Assembly: GCA_018816665.1 (NCBI GenBank)
Contig: JAHIVM010000276.1
Location: forward strand, 1-5,660
Direction of reading: 5' to 3'
DNA: 5,660 nt
Source of the DNA: Candidatus Zixiibacteriota bacterium
Lineage (GTDB): Bacteria; Zixibacteria; MSB-5A5; GN15; FEB-12
Positions 1 to 5,543 of this stretch are shown here, in pieces; position 1 is the first letter of the stretch; the number at the start of each line of letters is the position of its first letter. The notes below the pieces were generated by a model. It was not told the DNA's origin. It did not search any database and worked only from the letters and a program-made list of their open reading frames with translations. Position numbers and translations under genes: made by a program.

Positions 1-190
1 CCCCCGACAGGGGGCTGGAGCAACCGTTTGCCGTTTATGCGGCTCCCGTGAAACAATCCGGCCCGCCAGACCGTACCGTCTGAAACTGCCCGGTTCCCCC
101 TCTCTACCACCGGGTGTGCCGTGCCGGATCAGCCGGCCTGCCGGTCTCGCACCGACCGGGCCGTCCGGAAACAGATAGTCAATTATTCAA
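1..190. other. Upstream leader with small GC-rich inverted repeats
   Basis: No gene is supported here. Three short inverted repeats are visible: CCCCC/GGGGG at 1-5 and 10-14 around GACA, CAGAC/GTCTG at 67-71 and 78-82, and CCGGTC/GACCGG at 141-146 and 154-159. None is followed by a T run, so none looks like an intrinsic terminator. The first could be the end of a structure that begins outside the window. I find no convincing -35/-10 pair. The reading frame of the carboxypeptidase is open back to a GTG at 114, but that stretch (MCRAGSAGLPVSHRPGRPET...) does not resemble the start of an M32 enzyme and has no ribosome binding site. Confidence 0.4.
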
Positions 191-195
191 AGGAG
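191..195 (+). promoter_or_regulatory. Ribosome binding site fixing the M32 start
   Basis: AGGAG lies 8 bases before the ATG at 204. This is a standard Shine-Dalgarno sequence at good spacing, and it selects ATG 204 over the in-frame GTG at 114. Confidence 0.8.
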
Positions 196-203
196 ACCCA
201 TAC

Positions 204-1718
204 ATGACCCCACAAGACGCCTACAAAGAACTCAAGGAGCGGTTGCACGAAATCGCAATTCTCGGCTCCTGTGAAGCAGTTCTCGGATGGGAAGAACGTA
301 CCTATATGCCGCGCGGCGGAGCCAAACTTCGCTCGGAGCAGGTTTCCCTGCTTGCCGGCATGCTGCACGAAAGATTCACCGACCCCAAAATCGGCGAGTT
401 GATCGCCGCGGTCGAGGGCACGGATATTGTCGCCGATGCGGATTCAATCGATGCCGCTAACATCCGTGAACTCCGCCACGACTACGACAAAGAAACCAAA
501 CTGCCGAAAGAGCTGGTCGAGGAAAAAGCCAAAGTCACCTCGCTCGCCCAGGGCGAATGGGTAACCGCCCGCGCCAAGCGCGATTTCAAACTCTTCCTCC
601 CCTGGCTGGAGAAGGTCGTCGCTATCGCCAAGCGTGAGGCCGAATGTTTCGGCTACGAGGGCGAACCCTACAACGCCCTGCTCGACCGCTACGAACCCGG
701 CGCCAAAACCGAGGAAGTGGCCGGCGTGTTTGCCGAACTGCGAAAAGATCTGGTGGAACTGAACAAAAAGATTCAGAACGCCCCGAAAAAGCCGGATGAA
801 AGCATTATCGAACGTACCTACAAGGCCGACCTCCAGGCGATTTTCGGCGAGATGGTTGCCTCCGCCCAGGGGTTCGACTTTAACCAGGGACGGCTCGATG
901 TCACCACCCATCCGTTCTGCTCCGGGTTCGGCCCCGGTGATACCCGTATCACCACCCGCTACAACCCGCACCGGTTGAACGACGCGCTTTTTGGCATCAT
1001 GCACGAATGCGGCCATGCGCTGTACGAAATGGGTATCCCCAAAGAGGGCAACTTTGGTATGCCGATCTCGGAGTCGACCTCGCTGGGTATCCACGAATCG
1101 CAGTCGCGCATGTGGGAAAACCAGGTGGGCCGGTCGAAAGATTTCTGGGTCTACTTCTTCCCGCAACTGCAGCGGATTTTCCGCTCGGCGGTGGGCGATG
1201 TCTCCCTCGATGACTTCTACGGCGCCATCAACTGCGTGAAACCGTCGTACATCCGGGTCGAGGCCGACGAGGCCACCTACAACCTGCATATCATGCTGCG
1301 TTTTGAACTTGAACGCGCCCTGATGAAAGGCGAGATCAAGCCGGCCGACATCGCGGGCGAATGGAACAAACGCTTCAAGGAGTATTTTGGTATCGAGGTT
1401 GACCACGATGCCAACGGCTGCCTGCAGGACGTGCACTGGTCGGCGGGCCTGATCGGGTATTTCCCGACCTACGCACTCGGCAACCTGTACTCGGCCCAGT
1501 TTTTTGCCAAGGCCAAGGCCGATATCCCCGGCCTCCACGAGCAGTTCCAGCGCGGCGATCTGAGCGGCCTGCTCAAATGGCTGCGGACGAATATCCATCA
1601 GCATGGCCGTCGCTACCGCGCGAAGGATCTCGTGGTGAAAGTCACCGGCGAGAAGCTTTCGCACAAGCCGCTGATGGACTACATGACCAAAAAGTACAGC
1701 GAGATCTACGGCATTTGA
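204..1718 (+). CDS. M32 family metallocarboxypeptidase (Taq/Pfu carboxypeptidase type)
   Basis: Zinc exopeptidase that removes single residues from peptide C termini. Family M32 enzymes are cytoplasmic, usually dimeric and of broad specificity, and probably work in peptide turnover. The 504 residues match the usual family length of about 500. Family motifs appear in order: HPF (236-238), DTRIT fitting DxRxT (246-250), the zinc motif HECGH (267-271, with E268 as catalytic base), HESQS (297-301, with E298 as third zinc ligand), YIRVEADEATYNLH (349-362) and DVHWSAGLIGYFPTYALGN (409-427). The N-terminal helical part (YKELKERLHEIAILGSCEAV...WEERTYMP) also fits the family. There is no signal peptide or membrane segment. 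ATG 204 is chosen for its AGGAG site and because the protein then begins where relatives begin. It ends with TGA about 75 bases before a strong terminator, and no partner gene overlaps it, so it looks monocistronic. All key residues are present and I see no frameshift. Family assignment is secure; the physiological substrate is unknown. Confidence 0.96.
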   Translation: MTPQDAYKELKERLHEIAILGSCEAVLGWEERTYMPRGGAKLRSEQVSLLAGMLHERFTDPKIGELIAAVEGTDIVADADSIDAANIRELRHDYDKETKLPKELVEEKAKVTSLAQGEWVTARAKRDFKLFLPWLEKVVAIAKREAECFGYEGEPYNALLDRYEPGAKTEEVAGVFAELRKDLVELNKKIQNAPKKPDESIIERTYKADLQAIFGEMVASAQGFDFNQGRLDVTTHPFCSGFGPGDTRITTRYNPHRLNDALFGIMHECGHALYEMGIPKEGNFGMPISESTSLGIHESQSRMWENQVGRSKDFWVYFFPQLQRIFRSAVGDVSLDDFYGAINCVKPSYIRVEADEATYNLHIMLRFELERALMKGEIKPADIAGEWNKRFKEYFGIEVDHDANGCLQDVHWSAGLIGYFPTYALGNLYSAQFFAKAKADIPGLHEQFQRGDLSGLLKWLRTNIHQHGRRYRAKDLVVKVTGEKLSHKPLMDYMTKKYSEIYGI

Positions 1719-1750
1719 TGTGCCGTGCAGGTAGACCGTTGAACTAATGA

Positions 1751-1789
1751 CCCGCCACGCCATAGGCGCGCAGGCAGCTTGATGGCGGG
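1751..1789. repeat. Short inverted repeat after the M32 gene
   Basis: CCCGCCA (1751-1757) and TGGCGGG (1783-1789) form a perfect 7-bp stem around a 25-base loop, between the stop codon and the terminator. It could shield the mRNA 3' end or pause transcription. No T run follows directly. Its role is speculative. Confidence 0.4.
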
Positions 1790-1793
1790 ATTG

Positions 1794-1830
1794 AAAACCC
1801 CGGCCGGATATCCCGGCCGGGGTTTTTCTT
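1794..1830 (+). terminator. Intrinsic terminator of the M32 gene
   Basis: A strong stem: AAAACCCCGGCCGG (1794-1807) pairs perfectly with CCGGCCGGGGTTTT (1813-1826) around the 5-base loop ATATC, giving 10 GC plus 4 AT pairs, and continues into TTTTTCTT. The A-tract on the left arm could also make it act on the opposite strand. The structure forms the left end of the intergenic repeat that recurs at 5180. Confidence 0.9.
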
Positions 1831-1950
1831 ATGGAGAAGCAGTGTCTGCGTGGCCGGGTTCCGCCGAAGGCGGATCCGGCCCGGGGACGGCTAACAAGTA
1901 AGCATCACCATATCGCCCAGCCATAAACCCGGCCAGACAAGCTGGCCGGG
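1794..1950 (+). repeat. Structured intergenic repeat, copy 1 (intact)
   Basis: This element recurs in the same orientation at 5180-5320. It has three modules. First is the terminator stem (1794-1830). Second is a central hairpin, GGCCGG (1852-1857) with CCGGCC (1876-1881) and inside it TCCGCC (1860-1865) with GGCGGA (1869-1874), around a GAA loop. Third is a right-end stem, CCCGGCCAG (1928-1936) with CTGGCCGGG (1942-1950), around ACAAG. Between the second and third lies a conserved unpaired stretch beginning ACGGCTAACAA. The modular palindromic structure, the intergenic position and the second copy suggest a REP-like non-autonomous element. No coding sequence is supported inside it. Family name unknown. 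Confidence 0.75.
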
Positions 1951-2226
1951 CCACACCGTCATTGAACCAAGATCGTCCCCCCCAACTCCCACCGGGTATT
2001 TCTACCTATCGGTAATCGCACTCAATCAGGTGGCTTCCACCCGATCGCGCCATCACACACCCCCGGACACCTTCGCAACACACAGTCCCACAAGGTCTTG
2101 TGCGAACTGTCAGATTCCGGCACGAATTCTGTTTCTGCTCTTTCGAATGACGGACGATTTACTCGCTTTCCTGCCGCCAACCGGGAGAGCAAAAACAGTC
2201 CTCACAACCGCAACTACTTCATTATC
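1951..2226. other. Intergenic leader without a recognisable feature
   Basis: About 275 bases between the repeat and the ribosome binding site of the exported protein gene. It is C-rich in its first two thirds and contains only a trivial TACC/GGTA hairpin near 2005. I see no convincing promoter hexamers, no riboswitch and no supported gene. A 69-codon GTG-initiated frame (2030-2239) crosses it and its stop overlaps the next ATG, but it lacks a ribosome binding site and any recognisable sequence. The promoter of the next gene presumably lies here. Confidence 0.4.
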
Positions 2227-2233
2227 GGAGGAG
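2227..2233 (+). promoter_or_regulatory. Ribosome binding site of the exported protein gene
   Basis: GGAGGAG lies immediately before ATG 2236; counted from GGAGG the spacing is 4 bases, which is slightly tight. It selects ATG 2236, the start that exposes a proper signal peptide, over upstream in-frame starts such as TTG 2098. Confidence 0.75.
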
Positions 2234-2235
2234 AA

Positions 2236-4917
2236 ATGAGACGAGCCCTAACACTGCTGATTACACTTTCCCTGCTGATCGCATTCGGAAGCAGCGCTCT
2301 GGCGACAGAGCTGTTTCACGATGATTTCAGCGGCGTCCTCACCGACAATTGGACCCCGTTTGGATCACCGCTGGCAACCATTCGTACCGACATTGGTTTG
2401 CCCGCTCCCTGTTTTGACAACAACGGCGACGCCAACTACAACAGCGGCGCTTTCACCCATCAAACGTTCGACTATACCAACGGTCTGGTGATCGAGTGCG
2501 ATATGTACGTACCGTCGAATCCCAGCGGTTGCTGGACCTCGAACCGCATGGCAATATGCAGCGACCTGACCTACAGTTCGACATCATCGCCCGGCTACGC
2601 GGTGTGGTTCACGCACCAGTACAGCGGCGCGGCCTGCTGGGGTGATCCCGATCCCAAAAATGAAGGCGAACTGGGCGCGGGAATCATCACCGAGACCGGT
2701 GAGCAGGAAGGCTTCCATGTCGAGCGCGAAAACAGCTACCTGGATGCCTGGCACAGGTTCCGCATCGAGATCGGCGCCGACCGTCGCGTGGCTTTCTACA
2801 TCGACGGCTCCCTGTACTACCAGACCACCGGCAAACTGTCCCTGGACTATGTCAATATGCCGCTGCTGCTCGACGGTCGCTCGCACCCGACCGGCAAGAC
2901 CTACTACGACAACCTTGTGGTCAGCACCCTTGACGACGGCTCGATGTGTTCGAGTATTCTGTTCACCGAGTGGAATTCCGACTATTCCGATGCCTCCCTG
3001 AATGCAATGACGCCTGAAGGCATGACAATCGGCAACACCGGTGTCATGGGTTGGAACGCGACCTGGTCGCCCGATGGCTCACAAATCACGTATGTCGGCA
3101 ACGATCCGGTAACCGGCAAGGCCGAAATCTTCATGATGAACGCCGATGGTTCCGATGTGGCCCAGTTGACCGCACTCACCTCCACCTACGGTCAGAACAA
3201 TCCCCGCTTCCGGGGCAGCGACAAGATCTGGTTCACCTGGCACGGTCCGGGCACCGGCAACAGTGAACTGTACGAGATGAATACAGACGGCACCGGGCTG
3301 CGCCAGCTCTCCAACTTTGTGCCGACCGGAAAACAGTTTGGCCACTTTGATATCAAGGGTGACATGCTGGTCTATCGCACCCAGAACAGAAGCTGGTCTC
3401 CCACCGGTGAGATCTTCGCGACCGACATCATCACCGATGGCGCCGGCCATGAGACAGTCGATTGGGCTGGATCAGTTCAGTTGACGAACAACACCAAAAA
3501 CGATGATTACTTCGATGTTTCTCCCGACGGATCGAAAGTCGCTTTCCGCAGATCGGAAGGAGCAAGTGGATATTCTCCGCCCAATAATATCTACACCATC
3601 AACATTGACGGTTCCAACGAAACCAAAATCACCTTCAGCACCGGAACCGATGACCAATATCAGGCACCGCTCTGGTCACCGGATGGTTCCTATCTCATAT
3701 GTGCCCACTATACCGGTGGCCAGCAAGATCTATTCTCTATGAATCCGGACGGTACCAATCAGATAAACCTTACCAACACGCCGGATGTCATCGAAGTATG
3801 CTCGGATTGGCGCATGCTTCCGTGCCCCGGTGAATCGTTCGCCGATATCAACGGCACGGTTGTTGGTCCCGACGGCGGTGTGCTCGGCGTCGAGATCGAC
3901 CTGAAAGACGCAAGCGCTGCCATCTATGGGTCCGTGTATACCGATGAAACCGGCGCCTTTCTGTTCACCGATATTCCCAACGGCGACTACACGGTCGAGA
4001 TGCATGTCCCGCTCGGGTTTACACCGGTCGACGCACCCGAAATCGCTGTGGTAGTCGACGGTGTTGATCAGACGGTCGCCTTTGAGCTGGCCTATGTCGA
4101 GATGGCCAAGTTCAGAAACTTCTGGTGGTGGAAAACGCAGCTGGCCGCCCTGCGTACGGATCCGGCCGCGCATGATTATTTCACTATCGACGATGTCAAC
4201 GGCTGGCTGGCCGATATCTACCAGCATTTCTCGGCTCGTAACGACGGCAACGCTATCAGTATCGAACACGTTACTTATCTGGGCGATCCGGCCGGTGCAC
4301 CGACCTTTGAGGATCTCTGCTGGTTCATCATGGATAAACCGACCCCCGCCGACCGTCAGGAACGCTACGAATGGTACTATGAAAAGTATCTCGCCACCCT
4401 GCTGCTGAATTTCACTTCAAATCGCATGAGCCAGATGGATGTGGTCACGGCCGACGGCGCTACGGTCAGCCAGGCAGTCACCTACCTGACCGACATCTAC
4501 AACAGCGGTGAATATGCCGACGTGAACACGGCCTTTTACAACCTGCGGATGATCCACCTCGGGGATCTCATCCCCGCGGGCGTGATCCCGGCCGGCACCC
4601 TGAACATCATGTACAAGGACGGCGAGGAGAATACTATGGACCTGATGCCGACCGTGTTCGCGCTCAACCAGAACTATCCCAACCCGTTCAACCCGACCAC
4701 CGAGATCAGCTTCAGCCTTCCGGAGGCATCGACCGTCCGCCTGGAAGTCTACAACGTCGCCGGTCAACGGGTGGCTACACTGGTGAGCAGCGAGAAGTAC
4801 TCCGCCGGGAACCACACGGTCACATGGGATGCCAACGGCACTGCCAGTGGCGTGTACTTCTATCGTCTTGAGGCCGGAAACTTTACGGACTCACGGAAGA
4901 TGATTCTTCTGAAATAG
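2236..4917 (+). CDS. Secreted multidomain protein: jelly roll, TolB-like propeller, T9SS sorting domain
   Basis: An 893-residue exported protein, probably on the cell surface or released by type IX secretion; no enzymatic activity can be assigned. Residues 1-23 form a signal peptide (MRR, hydrophobic LTLLITLSLLIAF, cleavage after ALA). Residues 25-231 look like a concanavalin A/LamG-type jelly roll (FHDDFSG...WHRFRIEIGADRRVAFYIDGSLYYQT...YYDNLVVS). Residues about 240-529 form a TolB/PD40 propeller: WSPDG at 277 and 480, VSPDG at 428, divergent blade starts near 325 and 371, NxDG or NPDG turns, and a closing SDWRML strand at 523-528. Blade spacing is about 50 residues, consistent with six blades. 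Residues 537-618 resemble a carboxypeptidase-regulatory-like sandwich (INGTVVGPDGG...TDETGAFLFTDIPNGDYTVEM). Residues 620-790 are helical and unassigned, starting FRNFWWWKTQ. Residues 808-893 are a type A T9SS sorting domain (FALNQNYPNPFNPTT...GVYFYRLEAG...KMILLK). ATG 2236 is preferred for its ribosome binding site and signal peptide. The first three domains suggest carbohydrate or protein binding outside the cell; this is inference. Confidence 0.92.
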   Translation: MRRALTLLITLSLLIAFGSSALATELFHDDFSGVLTDNWTPFGSPLATIRTDIGLPAPCFDNNGDANYNSGAFTHQTFDYTNGLVIECDMYVPSNPSGCWTSNRMAICSDLTYSSTSSPGYAVWFTHQYSGAACWGDPDPKNEGELGAGIITETGEQEGFHVERENSYLDAWHRFRIEIGADRRVAFYIDGSLYYQTTGKLSLDYVNMPLLLDGRSHPTGKTYYDNLVVSTLDDGSMCSSILFTEWNSDYSDASLNAMTPEGMTIGNTGVMGWNATWSPDGSQITYVGNDPVTGKAEIFMMNADGSDVAQLTALTSTYGQNNPRFRGSDKIWFTWHGPGTGNSELYEMNTDGTGLRQLSNFVPTGKQFGHFDIKGDMLVYRTQNRSWSPTGEIFATDIITDGAGHETVDWAGSVQLTNNTKNDDYFDVSPDGSKVAFRRSEGASGYSPPNNIYTINIDGSNETKITFSTGTDDQYQAPLWSPDGSYLICAHYTGGQQDLFSMNPDGTNQINLTNTPDVIEVCSDWRMLPCPGESFADINGTVVGPDGGVLGVEIDLKDASAAIYGSVYTDETGAFLFTDIPNGDYTVEMHVPLGFTPVDAPEIAVVVDGVDQTVAFELAYVEMAKFRNFWWWKTQLAALRTDPAAHDYFTIDDVNGWLADIYQHFSARNDGNAISIEHVTYLGDPAGAPTFEDLCWFIMDKPTPADRQERYEWYYEKYLATLLLNFTSNRMSQMDVVTADGATVSQAVTYLTDIYNSGEYADVNTAFYNLRMIHLGDLIPAGVIPAGTLNIMYKDGEENTMDLMPTVFALNQNYPNPFNPTTEISFSLPEASTVRLEVYNVAGQRVATLVSSEKYSAGNHTVTWDANGTASGVYFYRLEAGNFTDSRKMILLK

Positions 4918-4933
4918 GGGAGGAGGGGGATCT

Positions 4934-4968
4934 GGTACTCAACTGGTTTGAGATAATCGGTTGATACC
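4934..4968. repeat. Inverted repeat between stop codon and terminator
   Basis: GGTACTCAAC (4934-4943) pairs with GTTGATACC (4960-4968) with one bulged base. A competing small stem, CTCAA (4938-4942) with TTGAG (4948-4952), sits inside it. It lies directly before the terminator stem, so the 3' end of the transcript would carry two tandem hairpins. Function unknown. Confidence 0.45.
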
Positions 4969-4969
4969 C

Positions 4970-5009
4970 CGCCCGGCGGTGGATTGTGCTCCCACCGCCG
5001 GGTGTTTTT
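4970..5009 (+). terminator. Intrinsic terminator of the exported protein gene
   Basis: CCCGGCGGTGG (4972-4982) pairs perfectly with CCACCGCCGGG (4992-5002) around a 9-base loop. A G-U and a C-G pair extend the stem outward to 4970/5004, and TTTTT (5005-5009) follows. It lies about 50 bases after the TAG stop. Confidence 0.9.
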
Positions 5010-5080
5010 ATGTGGGGCCAGATATCCCGCTGGTACCCCGCGTTCCTGGCGTAGGAGAGATTGCCCTGTCGACTCAGTGG

Positions 5081-5100
5081 CCCACGTCTCCAGACGTGGG
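5081..5100. repeat. Perfect 9-bp palindrome (CCCACGTCT/AGACGTGGG)
   Basis: CCCACGTCT (5081-5089) and AGACGTGGG (5092-5100) are exact reverse complements separated by CC. No T run follows, so it is not a typical terminator. With such a short centre it could be a cruciform or a protein-binding site. Similar tight palindromes occur at 5136 and 5526. Confidence 0.7.
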
Positions 5101-5135
5101 ATTCTTCGGGCACCCCAACAACCGCACCCGTACCG

Positions 5136-5162
5136 TGCAGTCAGGTGCCTCACCTGACTGCA
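5136..5162. repeat. Perfect 12-bp hairpin with CCT loop
   Basis: TGCAGTCAGGTG (5136-5147) and CACCTGACTGCA (5151-5162) are exact reverse complements separated by CCT, the longest perfect stem with so short a loop in the window. No T run follows. It could be a non-autonomous palindromic element or a binding site for a dimeric protein. Confidence 0.75.
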
Positions 5163-5179
5163 TACGAATCGACAATACG

Positions 5180-5320
5180 AACCCCGGCCGGAATCCCCGA
5201 CCGATGTTTTTCTTATGGGGAGACGTGGCCGCGTGGCCGGGTTCCGCCGCAGGAGGATCCGGCCCGGGGACGGCTAACAAATAGGCATCACGATATCGCT
5301 GGCAATAAACCCGGCCAGAC
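5180..5320 (+). repeat. Structured intergenic repeat, copy 2 (degraded, truncated)
   Basis: Second copy of the element at 1794-1950, same orientation. From TGGCCGGG onward (5234-5320 against 1851-1938) roughly nine bases in ten match by eye, including the ACGGCTAACAA stretch. The left terminator stem is damaged: the left arm ACCCCGGCCGG is kept, but the right arm reads CCGACCGATGT before TTTTT. The central hairpin (5235-5264) has one mismatch, TCCGCC against GGAGGA. The right-end stem is missing: only CCCGGCCAGAC (5310-5320) remains, and the sequence then diverges. The outer stems have therefore decayed while the middle is conserved. Confidence 0.75.
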
Positions 5321-5428
5321 ACTCCGATTCACAACCCGCCTATCACAATCGGTTCACCCGTCATAGCATCTGTGCCCCACCGCAAGTGGTCTGTTGAGAA
5401 AGTCGATATTGCCCGTAGCGAACAATAA

Positions 5429-5455
5429 GTCATGGTGAGCCTGTCGAACCATGAC
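5429..5455 (+). repeat. Hairpin with GAGCCTGTCGA core, unit 1
   Basis: GTCATGGT (5429-5436) and ACCATGAC (5448-5455) are exact reverse complements around the 11-base core GAGCCTGTCGA (5437-5447). The core resembles the GAGCTTGTCGA-type word found in dispersed intergenic repeats of many bacteria. A second unit lies 24 bases downstream in opposite orientation. Confidence 0.65.
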
Positions 5456-5479
5456 CACTGACTTGCTTGGACTTGCGAG

Positions 5480-5504
5480 TCATCCTTTGACAAGCCCAGG
5501 ATGA
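5480..5504 (-). repeat. Hairpin with GGGCTTGTCAA core, unit 2 (opposite orientation)
   Basis: TCATCCT (5480-5486) and AGGATGA (5498-5504) pair exactly around TTGACAAGCCC (5487-5497). Read on the minus strand this core is GGGCTTGTCAA and matches the core of unit 1 at 8 of 11 positions. Core length is identical, but the arms are entirely different in sequence while remaining self-complementary. Confidence 0.6.
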
Positions 5505-5525
5505 TTTGGCCGGTCGCGCCGGTGC

Positions 5526-5543
5526 CCCACCGCTTGCGGTGGG
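5526..5543. repeat. Perfect 8-bp palindrome (CCCACCGC/GCGGTGGG)
   Basis: CCCACCGC (5526-5533) and GCGGTGGG (5536-5543) are exact reverse complements separated by TT, and AAAA follows. Read on the minus strand the stem is preceded by A-rich and T-rich bases, but there is no clear terminator geometry. The left arm with its GTG prefix recurs at 5372-5383 in a decayed copy. Confidence 0.65.

Larger units (their letters stand above)
5010..5178. other. Non-coding stretch with two strong palindromes
   Basis: No gene is supported. Minus-strand frames that stay open here overlap the end of the exported protein gene and run through the terminator and palindromes, so they are treated as chance. The visible content is the palindromes at 5081-5100 and 5136-5162, listed separately. 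Confidence 0.5.

Noticed and set aside
114..203. N-terminal extension of the carboxypeptidase from GTG 114
   Set aside because: There is no ribosome binding site, the added 30 residues do not resemble M32 proteins, and ATG 204 has AGGAG at good spacing.
444..1763. Long (439-codon) minus-strand open frame opposite the carboxypeptidase
   Set aside because: It mirrors a strongly recognisable M32 gene. Its translation resembles no family and is the kind of antisense frame expected from GC-rich codon bias.
2098..2235. N-terminal extension of the exported protein from TTG 2098
   Set aside because: It would bury the signal peptide behind 46 residues of unrelated sequence, and GGAGGAG sits just before ATG 2236.
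1950..2235. Riboswitch or attenuator in the leader of the exported protein gene
   Set aside because: Apart from a 4-bp hairpin no stable structure or recognisable aptamer motif was found.
2030..2239. Small 69-codon frame whose stop overlaps the ATG of the exported protein
   Set aside because: The stop/start overlap is suggestive of coupling, but the frame starts with GTG without a ribosome binding site and the translation is low-complexity and unrecognisable.
4860..5153. Minus-strand 97-codon frame over the gene end and terminator
   Set aside because: It overlaps the conserved T9SS tail and crosses the terminator stem and two palindromes; no known sequence is visible.
5081..5543. Possible CRISPR array or insertion sequence
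   Set aside because: The palindromes differ in sequence and spacing, there are no regular direct repeats with spacers, and there is no transposase or pair of terminal inverted repeats.
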